In this document: piece by piece, positions 1 to 9,415 of the stretch
How the letters are laid out: the number at the start of each line of letters is the position of its first letter
How positions within the stretch are numbered: the first letter of the stretch is position 1
Assembly: GCF_013300725.1 (NCBI RefSeq)
Contig: NZ_JAAIMM010000008.1
Coordinates: forward strand, 62,001 to 126,000
DNA from: Allocoprococcus comes
GTDB taxonomy: Bacteria > Bacillota > Clostridia > Lachnospirales > Lachnospiraceae
DNA length: 64,000 bases
Direction of reading: 5' to 3'
Position numbers and translations under genes: made by a program
Notes under the pieces: model-generated
Database searches by the model: none
Told to the model about the DNA's origin: nothing
The model's input: only the letters and a program-made list of their open reading frames with translations

Positions 1-513
1 CAGGTATCGGATGCAGACATAATAGCACAGACAACGGTTGCGTATACAGATATTCTTGACAGGCTGCATCCGATATGGAAAGATACCGGCAAGAAGAGCT
101 TGAGGCTCTGGATAGAAACACCGGGGAGGCTGTATCTTTTTGGCAGACGGGAGCTGCCTTACCCGGAATATAATGCACTGACCTGCAGATATACCCTATA
201 TCTGGAGAGACATTTTCCGTTTCCGGTCTCGGTAAGGGTTGAACAGAGCAAAGAGAGCAGGAAAGAGGAGATTTCTTATACAGACAGGGAAGCAAGAGAA
301 ATTCTGTCTTATAATTTTGAGAAGTTTTGCGCCCGATTAGAGAAAAAAGGGGTTCAAATTTCAGAGAATGATGTTAAAATATACAGGGAGACGAACCAGT
401 ATTCGGCAAAGGGGGAACTGGTTTTATCCGGACCGTTCGGAACTTTACAAAAAGGAACGGTACATGAACTGCCGAAGGCAGATGAAGAAAATATACAGCA
501 GGAAGGAAACTGA
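1..513 (+). CDS. yqfD: Sporulation protein YqfD, C-terminal part (5' end outside window)
   Basis: Frame 1 is open from the first base and encodes the last 170 residues of a protein whose 5' end lies upstream. The segment contains DADIIAQTTVAYTD near its start, followed by a charged, Thr/Glu-rich region, as in the C-terminal extracytoplasmic part of YqfD, a membrane protein made in the mother cell during sporulation and usually about 400 residues long. The in-frame ATG at 100 is internal and not a start. The gene sits 3 bp before a PhoH-like gene and then ybeY, the usual Firmicute order. Identification rests on this order plus the recognisable C-terminal sequence; the membrane segments are not in view. 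Confidence 0.8.
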   Translation, partial: QVSDADIIAQTTVAYTDILDRLHPIWKDTGKKSLRLWIETPGRLYLFGRRELPYPEYNALTCRYTLYLERHFPFPVSVRVEQSKESRKEEISYTDREAREILSYNFEKFCARLEKKGVQISENDVKIYRETNQYSAKGELVLSGPFGTLQKGTVHELPKADEENIQQEGN

Positions 514-516
514 TTT

Positions 517-1524
517 ATGGGAATTCTTGAGACCATGATAGACATACCGGCTGACCATGAAAAAAATGTGTTTGGCCAGTTTGATATATTTGCAAAAAAA
601 ATTGAGAGAGCCTTACATGTTACACTGATCGCGCGGGATGGAAAGGTGAAAGTTCTTGGGGAAGAAAAGAATGTTGAGAGGGCGCAGCAGGTATTGTCGC
701 AGCTTACCGAGCTTTCCAGACGCGGGAACACGATCCAGGAGCAGAATGTAGACTATGCCCTGTCCCTTACGATGGAAGACAGTACGGAAGATATTCTGAC
801 AATTGATAAAGACCTGATCTGTCATACACTTCAGGGAAAACCAATCAAACCAAAGACGCTCGGACAGAAGAAATATGTGGATGCGATCCGGGAAAAGATG
901 ATCACCTTTGGTCTTGGCCCTGCCGGAACCGGTAAAACTTATCTGGCGATGGCAATGGCGATCACGGCATTCAAACGCAATGAAGTGGGGCGTATCATTC
1001 TGACACGTCCGGCAATTGAAGCAGGAGAAAAGCTTGGCTTTTTGCCGGGAGATCTGCAGAGCAAGATCGATCCATATTTAAGACCACTTTATGATGCACT
1101 TTATCAGATCATGGGAGCAGAAAGCTTTATCAAGAATTCAGAAAAAGGGCTGATCGAGGTTGCACCTCTTGCCTATATGCGAGGCAGAACCCTTGACAAC
1201 GCGTTTATTATTCTGGATGAAGCACAGAATACCACACCGGCGCAGATGAAGATGTTCCTGACACGTATTGGTTTTGGATCCAAAGTCGTGATCACCGGAG
1301 ACTCTACACAGAAAGACCTTCCGGCAGGACAGACATCCGGACTTGATGTGGCAGTGAATGTAGTAAAGAATCTGGAAGATATTTCGATTTGCCGTCTGAC
1401 CAGCCGGGATGTTGTCAGACATCCGCTGGTACAGCGAATTGTTAAAGCGTACGAGGAATATGAGCAGAAGCAGGAACAGAAAAAATCCCACACTAGGGAC
1501 AGAAAGAAACGAGGAACAAGATGA
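517..1524 (+). CDS. phoH: PhoH family ATPase (YbeZ/PhoH-like)
   Basis: This 335-residue protein has a KH-like N-terminal region (about 1-95) and a P-loop NTPase domain. Walker A GPAGTGKT lies at 134-141 and Walker B FIILDEAQN around 230-238 with Asp234/Glu235. PhoH/YbeZ proteins are cytoplasmic ATPases that associate with YbeY in rRNA maturation and quality control. The start is 3 bp after the yqfD stop, and the stop overlaps the ybeY start by 4 bp (ATGA), so yqfD, phoH and ybeY are probably co-translated. The C-terminus is Lys/Arg-rich and may bind RNA. Length and motifs are normal for the family. Confidence 0.93.
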   Translation: MGILETMIDIPADHEKNVFGQFDIFAKKIERALHVTLIARDGKVKVLGEEKNVERAQQVLSQLTELSRRGNTIQEQNVDYALSLTMEDSTEDILTIDKDLICHTLQGKPIKPKTLGQKKYVDAIREKMITFGLGPAGTGKTYLAMAMAITAFKRNEVGRIILTRPAIEAGEKLGFLPGDLQSKIDPYLRPLYDALYQIMGAESFIKNSEKGLIEVAPLAYMRGRTLDNAFIILDEAQNTTPAQMKMFLTRIGFGSKVVITGDSTQKDLPAGQTSGLDVAVNVVKNLEDISICRLTSRDVVRHPLVQRIVKAYEEYEQKQEQKKSHTRDRKKRGTR

Positions 1525-2015
1525 GACTATTTTTAGAGGATGAGGGAGCATTGGATTTAAAGCTGCCTTATGAAGAACTGGCGACAAAAGTAGCAGATGC
1601 AGTCCTGGATTATGAGAAGTGTCCGTATGAGGCGCAGGTAGAACTTCTTCTTACGATGAACGAAGAGATCCGGCAGATGAACCTGGAATTTCGCGGAATC
1701 GACCGTGCAACCGATGTCCTGTCATTTCCGATGACGGAATTCCCGTCACCGGCTGATTATGCATATCTGGATACAGATGACAGTTCATTTGATCCGGAGA
1801 CCGGAGAACTGATGCTCGGCAATATTGTGATTTCCAAAGAGCGTGCAAAAGAGCAGGCAGAAGAATATGGCCATTCGGTAGAACGTGAATTTGCTTTCCT
1901 TATTGCGCACAGTATGTTGCACTTGTTAGGTTATGACCATATGGAAGATGAAGAACGGCTCGTGATGGAAAAGAAACAGCGGGAAGTTCTGGAGATGCTG
2001 GGAATTACAAGATAG
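1521..2015 (+). CDS. ybeY: Endoribonuclease YbeY
   Basis: A 164-residue single-strand-specific metalloendoribonuclease that acts in 16S rRNA 3'-end maturation and ribosome quality control. The zinc-binding motif HSMLHLLGYDH is intact with His130, His134 and His140, and the upstream RATDVLSFPM block is present. The ATG overlaps the phoH stop, consistent with the YbeY-PhoH partnership. Length is typical for the family (about 150-170). Confidence 0.96.
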   Translation: MRLFLEDEGALDLKLPYEELATKVADAVLDYEKCPYEAQVELLLTMNEEIRQMNLEFRGIDRATDVLSFPMTEFPSPADYAYLDTDDSSFDPETGELMLGNIVISKERAKEQAEEYGHSVEREFAFLIAHSMLHLLGYDHMEDEERLVMEKKQREVLEMLGITR

Positions 2016-2038
2016 ATAAAAGTATGAGGTTATAACGT

Positions 2039-3709
2039 ATGGGTAAAAAGAAAAAATCAAAGGGCGGCAGCTTTCTGATGCAGGGAAGCATCCTTGCGGC
2101 AGCCGGTATTATCACAAAGATCATCGGGGCAGTATACCGGATCCCGATGCTCAATATTATGGGGCTTAAAGGACAGGGCTATTATGATATGGCATTTCAG
2201 GTGTATTCTATTGCTCTGATCATTTCGTCTTACAGTCTGCCGGTTGCGGTATCAAAGCTGGTGTCTCTCAAAATGGCGGCAGGAGAGCGGAAAAATGCAT
2301 TCAGGGTATTGAAGACATCGCTGATTATAGCTACGCTGTCTGGTGTCACGATCATGGTGATCGTATTTTTTGGAGCAGAGGCGATCGCAGAATATCTGAT
2401 GGGAGCCAAAATGAGCTGCTATTCTTTGAAGGTGCTTGCTCCCGGACTTCTGATCTGTGCGATTATGGCAGTTTTTCGTGGCTATTTTCAGGGAATGGGA
2501 ACGATGATCCCGACTGCAATTTCGCAGATCATTGAACAGCTTCTCAATGCGATTGTCAGCGTTGTAGGTGCAGCCGTTCTTCTGGAAAATGGAAAACAGA
2601 TGGCTAAGGTGCAGGGGAATAACCTTTTAGGACCAGCCTATTCCGCAGCAGGAGGGACACTTGGTACAGTAGCCGGTGCGCTGATCGGTCTGTTGTTCTT
2701 ACTGTTCTGCTATGTGGCATTCCGCAAGCCGATGATGCGGCAGATGAAGCGGGATACCTCGACAGAACTGGATGATTACCATGCGATTTTCAAGATCCTG
2801 ATTCTGACGATCGCACCGATCATTTTAAGTACAACGATTTATAACAGTGCAAATGTTATTGACAGTGCTATGTTCAATAAGATCATGGGTGCACAGGGAA
2901 CCAGTGAGGCGGTCTGTGCAGAGCTTCTTGGTAAATTAGGACAGTATTATACCCTGTTCAACGTACCGCTTGCCGTTGCGAGTGCATTGGGATCATCTGT
3001 GATCCCGGGGCTTGTAAGCGCGGCAGAGAATCATGACAGAAGACTGTTACATAACCGGATTTACATGGTTATCCGTTATACGATGCTGATCGCGATTCCA
3101 AGCGCGTTCGGATTCTTTGCACTTGGTCAGCCGATCATGGATTTCCTGTGGCCGAATGTAGATAATGTAACACAGGGAATTATGCTGAAGGTTGGAGCGA
3201 TTTCTCTGGTATTTTATTCACTTTCAACCGTTACGAATACAGTGCTTCAGGGTCTGGACCGTATGATGGAACCGGTAAAAAATGCAACGGTATCCCTGAT
3301 ACTACATATTGTATCTCTGTTTATTATGCTTGTTATGTTCAAATGGGGCATTTATGCACTGATTGGAAGTAAGATTGTGTTCTCTTTATGCATGTGTATC
3401 ATGAATGCACATGATATCCGTGAAGCATGTGGATATCTTCAGGAGAGCCGTAAGACTTTTGCCATTCCGTCTATCGCCGGAGCTGTTATGGCAATTTTGG
3501 CATGGGCAGTTCATTTCGTACTTGACACCTTCATCGGAGGAAGAATCGCAACCCTGATCGCCCTCATCGTGGCAGTAGCGGTATACGCAGTCGTTCTCCT
3601 CAAAATGGGTGGTATGTCCGAAAAAGAACTCCTCGGTCTCCCGAAAGGCCACCAGATTGTAATAGTCTGCAAAAAATGCCATTTGTTAAAAGAACGCAGA
3701 TATTACTAA
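2039..3709 (+). CDS. MOP-superfamily lipid flippase (MurJ/SpoVB-like)
   Basis: A 556-residue integral membrane protein with about 14 hydrophobic segments. The N-terminal GIITKIIGAVYRIPM pattern and the KGQGYYDMAFQVYSIAL block are characteristic of the polysaccharide-biosynthesis/MurJ-SpoVB branch of the MOP superfamily, whose members flip lipid II or other undecaprenyl-linked precursors across the membrane. A Lys-rich N-terminus (KKKKSK) precedes the first helix and fits an N-in topology. It follows ybeY by 23 bp. MurJ (vegetative) and SpoVB (sporulation) cannot be separated by eye, so no symbol is given. The last 25 residues (CKKCHLLKERRYY end) are polar and Cys/Lys-rich. Confidence 0.85.
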   Translation: MGKKKKSKGGSFLMQGSILAAAGIITKIIGAVYRIPMLNIMGLKGQGYYDMAFQVYSIALIISSYSLPVAVSKLVSLKMAAGERKNAFRVLKTSLIIATLSGVTIMVIVFFGAEAIAEYLMGAKMSCYSLKVLAPGLLICAIMAVFRGYFQGMGTMIPTAISQIIEQLLNAIVSVVGAAVLLENGKQMAKVQGNNLLGPAYSAAGGTLGTVAGALIGLLFLLFCYVAFRKPMMRQMKRDTSTELDDYHAIFKILILTIAPIILSTTIYNSANVIDSAMFNKIMGAQGTSEAVCAELLGKLGQYYTLFNVPLAVASALGSSVIPGLVSAAENHDRRLLHNRIYMVIRYTMLIAIPSAFGFFALGQPIMDFLWPNVDNVTQGIMLKVGAISLVFYSLSTVTNTVLQGLDRMMEPVKNATVSLILHIVSLFIMLVMFKWGIYALIGSKIVFSLCMCIMNAHDIREACGYLQESRKTFAIPSIAGAVMAILAWAVHFVLDTFIGGRIATLIALIVAVAVYAVVLLKMGGMSEKELLGLPKGHQIVIVCKKCHLLKERRYY

Positions 3710-3805
3710 GCTGTGGATGATTTGGTATCACAACCTAAAAGATTTCCCCACAATGAATAAAATCCTCCAAGCAGACCAATACTTGTAGAAAAAGGAGTGT
3801 TCCTT

Positions 3806-4168
3806 ATGGAAACAAGATATCATATTGGTCTTTTGACGGGGACTCTTCTGATTCTTGCGATCCTGTCTTATGCATATTACGCGGATTATAATTACAGGAA
3901 AGAACTTGCAAGGACAGAACAGACGGAGCAGCAGGAAACAGAACAGACAGTCAGCACTCAGGGTGGTGCACACAAAGAAGGGGTGTATTATCTGAAAAAC
4001 CGCAACGGATATGTGATCGTTTATCTGGACGACCAGACAAGCATTTATGAATATACGAATATCCGTGTCGAAGAGCTTCCGGAAGAGCTGCAGAAAGAGA
4101 TCCGGGAGGGAAAGCGGTTAGAGGGAAAAGACAAGCTTTATGGGTTCCTGGAAAATTATTCCAGCTGA
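3806..4168 (+). CDS. Single-pass membrane protein with BofC-like C-terminal domain
   Basis: About 120 residues. One transmembrane helix (about residues 5-24) is followed by a Glu/Gln/Thr-rich linker and a C-terminal domain reading YYLKNRNGYVIVY, then LPEELQKEIREGK and a terminal LYGFLENYSS. This layout resembles the C-terminal domain of BofC, the forespore regulator of SpoIVB signalling, a guess from pattern only. The ATG at 3806 is chosen because AAAGGAG at 3790-3796 is 9 bp away; an upstream in-frame GTG at 3797 directly abuts that site and is unlikely to be used. The gene stands alone between the flippase and a DUF896 gene. Confidence 0.7.
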   Translation: METRYHIGLLTGTLLILAILSYAYYADYNYRKELARTEQTEQQETEQTVSTQGGAHKEGVYYLKNRNGYVIVYLDDQTSIYEYTNIRVEELPEELQKEIREGKRLEGKDKLYGFLENYSS

Positions 4169-4220
4169 TTAAAAAAGATAACATTATTATATAGAAAAAC
4201 AAAGAAGGGACAAAAGAAAA

Positions 4221-4442
4221 ATGGAGACAACAAAAATTGAACGCATTAATGAGTTATATAGAAAATCAAAAGCAGAAGGACTGACAGAGGCAGAGAAAAA
4301 AGAACAGCAGATTCTCAGACGGGAATATGTAGATGCGTTCAAAAGAAATCTTCGTGGACAGCTTAATAACATTTCAATCAAGGAAAAGGATGGATCCATT
4401 ACAAATCTGGGTGAGAAATATGGACAGAAAAAAGGAAATTAG
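4221..4442 (+). CDS. DUF896 / UPF0291 family protein (YnzC-like)
   Basis: A 73-residue soluble protein. The pattern KIERINELYRKSKAEGLTEAE followed by REYVDAFKRNLRGQL is the hallmark of the UPF0291/DUF896 family, small helical-hairpin proteins of Firmicutes (YnzC in Bacillus), some linked to SOS-associated operons. AAGGGACAAAAGAAAA precedes the start. The 3' end overlaps the next gene by 23 bp in another frame, which couples it to the folate cyclo-ligase. No specific molecular role can be given. Confidence 0.92.
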   Translation: METTKIERINELYRKSKAEGLTEAEKKEQQILRREYVDAFKRNLRGQLNNISIKEKDGSITNLGEKYGQKKGN

Positions 4443-4977
4443 GACAAAAATTCTGAAAATGAGACAGGCACTTCCAAAAGAAGAGGTTCAGGAGAAGAGC
4501 CTGCGGATCATGAGACGCATTGAAGAGACAGAGACATTTAAAAATGCAGACAACCTTCTTGCGTATATTGATTTTCGTGGAGAGGTGGCAACCGGAACAC
4601 TGATCGAGAAGGCATGGGAGCTTGGAAAAAAGGTCTATGTGCCACGGGTAGCGGGAAAAGAGATGGAGTTTTATCGGATACATTCTTTTGGGGATCTGGA
4701 AAAGGGGGCTTATGGCATCCTGGAGCCGAAAAAAGAATGTCCTGTTTATGAAGCCGGAGAAGGACAGACTACACTGGCAATCCTGCCGGGAAGTGTTTTT
4801 GATAAAAAAAAGAACCGGGTCGGTTATGGCGGTGGATTTTATGATCGTTATTTTGAAAAACGGAAAGATATCTGCCGGATCGCAGTTGCTTATGAAATGC
4901 AGATCGTAGAAGAAATTGAGACCGAAGAATTTGATCTTCCGGCAGATTATGTTGCAACGGAAGAGAGGTTCTGGTAG
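4420..4977 (+). CDS. 5-formyltetrahydrofolate cyclo-ligase
   Basis: About 185 residues. The enzyme converts 5-formyl-THF to 5,10-methenyl-THF with ATP, recycling a storage folate. The C-terminal signature LPGSVFDKKKNRVGYGGGFYDRYF contains the conserved RxGYGGGxYDR core, and the N-terminus has the basic RKEIRTKILKMRQ helix. The start at 4420 lies inside the DUF896 gene with GGGTGAG a few bases upstream; longer in-frame ORFs extend further back but would overlap DUF896 much more. Transcription converges on luxS, with a shared bidirectional terminator between. Confidence 0.93.
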   Translation: MDRKKEIRTKILKMRQALPKEEVQEKSLRIMRRIEETETFKNADNLLAYIDFRGEVATGTLIEKAWELGKKVYVPRVAGKEMEFYRIHSFGDLEKGAYGILEPKKECPVYEAGEGQTTLAILPGSVFDKKKNRVGYGGGFYDRYFEKRKDICRIAVAYEMQIVEEIETEEFDLPADYVATEERFW

Positions 4978-5026
4978 CAATTCCGAAATTCCGAAAGTGT
5001 ATCATAGAGAGCTTGGTTGAAAACAG

Positions 5027-5093
5027 AAATGGGAGCAAACATACAGGAACATTTGAAGAAAATCAATGGATAGTATGTTCGGCTCCCATTTTC
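5027..5093. terminator. Bidirectional terminator between folate cyclo-ligase and luxS
   Basis: Long inverted repeat: AAATGGGAGC (5027-5036) pairs with GCTCCCATTT (5082-5091), and an inner AACATAC (5038-5044) pairs with GTATGTT (5073-5079). T-runs follow the stem on the plus strand and A-runs precede it, so it can stop both converging genes. Confidence 0.8.
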
Positions 5094-5111
5094 AGATTCA
5101 TATAGTAAGGC

Positions 5112-5591
5112 TTATTCAGGATAAACCAGCTGTTTTTCTGTAATATTTTCCAGAACCTCAGTCAGATATCTTTTTGCCATATAATTTGCCATCGGAAGGT
5201 TCATGTCCAGATAGTTTCCGCAGTCTTTTGCAGCAGCTCCCGGTACGTCCCCATTGAAGTCTGCGATAAAAGCAAACATTTCTTTCATCAGAGGAACGAT
5301 ATCTTTTGATTCATAATCACCTACAAGAAGAAGGTAGAAGCCGGTACGGCATCCCATTGGTCCAAAGTAAAGTGTTTTTGATGCGTAGTCCCTGTGGTTA
5401 CGAAGGAAGGTTGCACCAAGATGTTCGATGGTGTGAACCTCTGCAGTATTCATAACCGGTTCTTCATTCGGATTGGTCATGCGGATATCAAAGGTTGTGA
5501 TGACCTGTTCGCCGGCAAAATCCTTACGTGAGACGTAAAGTCCAGGAACAAGCTTCAAATGGTCTATTGTGAAACTGGTAATTTTCTCCAT
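5112..5591 (-). CDS. luxS: S-ribosylhomocysteine lyase LuxS
   Basis: A 159-residue enzyme that cleaves S-ribosylhomocysteine to homocysteine and DPD, the precursor of autoinducer-2, in the activated methyl cycle. The metal ligands are visible as HTIEH (His53, His57) and Cys124 (AKDCGN), with Glu56 and Cys81 (GCRTGFY) as the catalytic pair. The ATG at 5591 is preferred with AAGGAG 10 bp upstream; a TTG two codons further up (5597) is 4 bp from that site and cannot be excluded. The gene is monocistronic. Its upstream region is a structured repeat. Confidence 0.97.
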   Translation of the reverse strand: MEKITSFTIDHLKLVPGLYVSRKDFAGEQVITTFDIRMTNPNEEPVMNTAEVHTIEHLGATFLRNHRDYASKTLYFGPMGCRTGFYLLLVGDYESKDIVPLMKEMFAFIADFNGDVPGAAAKDCGNYLDMNLPMANYMAKRYLTEVLENITEKQLVYPE

Positions 5592-5637
5592 AATCAAGTA
5601 TCTCCTTTTTTGTACTATGTTTATTATGAAATACCAG

Positions 5638-5828
5638 GGTCAAAAGGTCAGAAAGCCGTTGCAAGCTTGCTTGCAAGAGGTTTTTTGACCTCTTGACCCG
5701 CCAAAAACATGAGTAAGTAGCCATTTTTCAAAGAAAAATGAGCGGATTACGAATGTTTTTGAGGATTGCGAGAGTGCAAAGCACGTAGCAATCTGGTATC
5801 AAAGGGGGTCAAAATTCCTTTTGACCCC
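5638..5828. repeat. Structured intergenic repeat with terminal GGTCAAAA hairpins
   Basis: This fills most of the 397-bp gap between luxS and the phosphatase gene. GGGTCAAAAGGTC (5638-5650) can pair with GACCTCTTGACCC (5687-5699), but CAAGAGGT (5673-5680) can also pair with ACCTCTTG (5688-5695), so the two folds exclude each other. At the far end a perfect 10-bp hairpin, GGGGTCAAAA/TTTTGACCCC with a 4-nt loop, lies at 5805-5828. The ends resemble each other, as in a miniature inverted-repeat element. No ORF worth calling is inside. Outward-reading TTGACC boxes could serve as -35 elements, including one facing luxS. Confidence 0.55.
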
Positions 5829-5892
5829 AACATCATTATAACTGTCATAAAGTTTAATAACAAGCCTTTTGGTGGAAGAAAGGTGAAAAATG

Positions 5893-5901
5893 TGCTATAA
5901 T
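5893..5901 (+). promoter_or_regulatory. Extended -10 promoter for the histidine phosphatase gene
   Basis: TGCTATAAT provides TG-n-TATAAT, a consensus extended -10 (TATAAT at 5896-5901). No good -35 lies 17 bp upstream, which an extended -10 tolerates. The start codon is about 88 bp downstream. Confidence 0.55.
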
Positions 5902-5988
5902 CGTTACTGTTAACTCCCGTGTCAATCGCTATGCTGACTGGCACGGAGGATGCGTGTGTTTTTTATGATAGCAGGAGGAAGCTAAGAG

Positions 5989-6621
5989 ATGAAAATATAT
6001 ATGATCCGTCATGGAGAGACGGACTGGAATAAAAAAAGAAAATTACAGGGACAGGTGGATATTCCGCTGAATGAATTTGGAAAACTACTTGCAAAAGAAA
6101 CGGCTCCGGCACTCGCAGATGTACCGTTTGCGGTCTGCTACACAAGCCCGCTGAAAAGGGCAGCAGAGACGGCACGGCTCGTCCTGGGGGACAGAGAGGT
6201 TCCGATTGTTCCGGATAAGCGGATCCAGGAGATGAGCTTTGGAGAGTTTGAGGGTCTTTGCTGCAGAGAAGAGGGATGGAATATTCCGGATCCTGGATTT
6301 CGCAACTTTTTTAATGCACCGGAAGTGTATCAGCCGCCAAAAGGAGGGGAATCCTTCGAAGAAGTGCGGTCACGTCTGAATAATTTTCTGGAAGAGCTTT
6401 ATCAGAAAGAAGAGCTTCAGGATAAAAATGTACTTTTATCCACACATGGTGCAGCACTTTGCGGGATTCTGAGCCTGATGAAAGGTCTGCCGATTTCCGG
6501 GTACTGGCAGCAGGGGGTACATAAGAACTGTGCGGTATCAATCGCGGAAGTGAAAGATGGAAAAATACAAATTTTGCAGGAAAATGTGACTTATTATAAA
6601 GAGTCAGTGCAGGACTGGTAG
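5989..6621 (+). CDS. Histidine phosphatase family protein (phosphoglycerate mutase-like)
   Basis: A 210-residue cytoplasmic enzyme of the RHG branch. The catalytic motif RHGETDWN puts the phospho-accepting His at residue 8, YTSPLKRAAETA supplies the second arginine, and LSTHGAALCG holds the second catalytic His. Small bacterial members dephosphorylate diverse substrates (cobalamin precursors, sugar phosphates, nucleotides), so the substrate cannot be given. RBS AGGAGGAAG is followed by an ATG at 5989. It is monocistronic and ends at a strong terminator. Confidence 0.9.
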   Translation: MKIYMIRHGETDWNKKRKLQGQVDIPLNEFGKLLAKETAPALADVPFAVCYTSPLKRAAETARLVLGDREVPIVPDKRIQEMSFGEFEGLCCREEGWNIPDPGFRNFFNAPEVYQPPKGGESFEEVRSRLNNFLEELYQKEELQDKNVLLSTHGAALCGILSLMKGLPISGYWQQGVHKNCAVSIAEVKDGKIQILQENVTYYKESVQDW

Positions 6622-6669
6622 AAAGTTATTTGATGTCCTAAAGGCTTTCTGATGAATTGCTTAACTAAG

Positions 6670-6734
6670 AAAAACTCCCATCCGGAGAAAAGTGAGTCAA
6701 TTAAAACTCATTTTTTCTCCGGATGGGAGTTTTT
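6670..6734. terminator. Bidirectional terminator between phosphatase gene and galR
   Basis: A 22-bp perfect inverted repeat (6670-6691 with 6713-6734; core ACTCCCATCCGGAGAAAA) is flanked by A and T runs. It is placed to end both the phosphatase transcript and the converging repressor gene. Confidence 0.9.
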
Positions 6735-6777
6735 GATGTCAGATAAAATTCATCGGTATATTTAGGCAGATAAGAAT

Positions 6778-7875
<1,098 letters not shown>

Positions 7876-7897
7876 TCACTAGTAAATTTATCGAAAT

Positions 7898-7930
7898 ATT
7901 TAGTAAATATATATTGCAAATTTACTAAAT
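7898..7930. promoter_or_regulatory. Paired operator palindromes at the galK promoter
   Basis: ATTTAGTAAAT (7898-7908) and ATTTACTAAAT (7920-7930) are each 11-bp odd palindromes and are inverted copies of one another. Their centres are 22 bp apart, about two helical turns. The second lies entirely in the spacer between the -35 and -10 of the galK promoter and the first just upstream of the -35. This is the expected geometry for a dimeric LacI-family repressor. Which protein binds is inferred from the divergent neighbour. Confidence 0.65.
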
Positions 7931-7942
7931 ATATTTTATAAT
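7914..7942 (+). promoter_or_regulatory. galK-galT promoter
   Basis: TTGCAA (7914-7919), a 17-bp spacer and TATAAT (7937-7942) form a near-consensus sigma-A promoter. It is followed by a short leader of about 40 nt and the galK ribosome-binding site GGAGG at 7975. Confidence 0.75.
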
Positions 7943-7987
7943 ACAATTATCAAAGCAGAATCGAAAATGTATTTGGAGGAAATGAAG

Positions 7988-9271
7988 ATGAAACAGCTTA
8001 CAAAACTTATGGAAGAAATGAAACAGGGCGTGTACCGTGATACATTAAAAGATATTTATATTGATGAAAGTGTGATTGCACATCAGGAAGAACGCTATGT
8101 AAAAGCGATGGCAGAGTATCAGAAATTGTATGGGGACAGAGAAGTAGAAGTATACAGCGCACCGGGACGAAGTGAAGTTGGTGGAAATCATACAGATCAT
8201 CAGCACGGAATGGTGCTTGCAACTTCTATTAATCTGGATGCGATCGCAATTGTAAATAAAAATGAAGATATGACCGTCCGTGTGGTATCTGAAGGATATG
8301 ATATGATCGTTATCGATGCAAATGATGTAGAAAAGGTTGACAAAGAAGAAGGGACATCGATCGGACTGATCCGTGGCGTACTTGCAGGACTGAAAGAACG
8401 CGGATACAAGATTGGTGGATTCAATGCTTATGTGACAAGTGATGTGCTGATCGGAGCAGGACTTTCCTCATCTGCAGCATTTGAAACAATCATCGGAACC
8501 ATCGTTTCCGGACTTTACAACGATATGCAGATCAGCATGGTAGAGATTGCACAGATTGGTCAGTATTCTGAAAATGTTTACTTTGGAAAGCCAAGTGGTC
8601 TGATGGACCAGACAGCCTGCGCGGTTGGTGGACTGATCCACATTGATTTCAAAGATCCAAAGGCTCCGGTTGTAGAAAAAGTAGATGTAGATTTTGAAAA
8701 TCATGCATGCAGTCTGTGCATCGTAGATACCAAAGGTTCTCATCAGGATCTGACACCGGATTATGCACAGATTCCGGCGGATATGAAAGCTATTGCAACA
8801 TATTTTGGAAAAGAAGTTCTCCGCGACGTAGATGAAAAAGAATTTTTCGCAGCGATCCCGGCACTCCGTGAGAAGCTTGGAGACCGTCCGGTGCTTCGGG
8901 CTATGCATTTCTTCGGTGATAATGCGAGAGTTGCAGCACAGGTTGCATCCCTTCGCGAAGGAAGATTTGAAGATTTCCTTAATATGATCAAAGCATCCGG
9001 AGATTCCTCTTTCAAATATCTTCAGAATGTATATACCAACCGTGACGTGCAGAACCAGGCAGTATCCATTGCCCTTGCAGTCAGCGAAAATGTACTTGGA
9101 AACCATGGAGTATGCCGTGTGCATGGAGGCGGATTTGCCGGAACCATTCAGGCATTTGTGAAGAATGATTTTGTAGAAGAGTACAGAAAAGCATTGGATG
9201 CAGTATTTGGAGAAGGTTCCTGCCACGTATTAAAGGTTCGTAAATATGGTGGAATGAAAGTAATCGCGTAA
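7988..9271 (+). CDS. galK: Galactokinase
   Basis: A 428-residue GHMP-superfamily kinase that phosphorylates galactose to galactose-1-phosphate, the first Leloir step. The galactokinase signature is present as GRSEVGGNHTDHQHG (about 60-74, in place of the commoner GRVNLIGEHTDYNGG), and the ATP-binding GHMP motif reads GAGLSSSAAFE. A C-terminal GHMP block (RVHGGGFAGTIQAF) is also intact. ATG 7988 has GGAGG 8 bp upstream; in-frame ATGs at 7967 and 7982 are before or too close to that site. galT follows and the divergent repressor lies upstream. The Gly/Asn variation in the signature is typical of this Firmicute subgroup as I know it. Confidence 0.93.
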   Translation: MKQLTKLMEEMKQGVYRDTLKDIYIDESVIAHQEERYVKAMAEYQKLYGDREVEVYSAPGRSEVGGNHTDHQHGMVLATSINLDAIAIVNKNEDMTVRVVSEGYDMIVIDANDVEKVDKEEGTSIGLIRGVLAGLKERGYKIGGFNAYVTSDVLIGAGLSSSAAFETIIGTIVSGLYNDMQISMVEIAQIGQYSENVYFGKPSGLMDQTACAVGGLIHIDFKDPKAPVVEKVDVDFENHACSLCIVDTKGSHQDLTPDYAQIPADMKAIATYFGKEVLRDVDEKEFFAAIPALREKLGDRPVLRAMHFFGDNARVAAQVASLREGRFEDFLNMIKASGDSSFKYLQNVYTNRDVQNQAVSIALAVSENVLGNHGVCRVHGGGFAGTIQAFVKNDFVEEYRKALDAVFGEGSCHVLKVRKYGGMKVIA

Positions 9272-9415
9272 ACGAAAATATGCTAGCTGTCAAGGTTAGA
9301 CATAAATACAGATTTTAGTTTGCTATCTGCATAAATAGAGGATGCGGTGCTGAAAAATGTGCTGCATTGAAAATGGATGGATATAAGACGAGCAGAAAGA
9401 TTTGGAGGAAGAAAA

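Noticed and set aside
8468-9226. 252-residue minus-strand open frame in galK
   Set aside because: Antisense shadow of a well-supported galactokinase.
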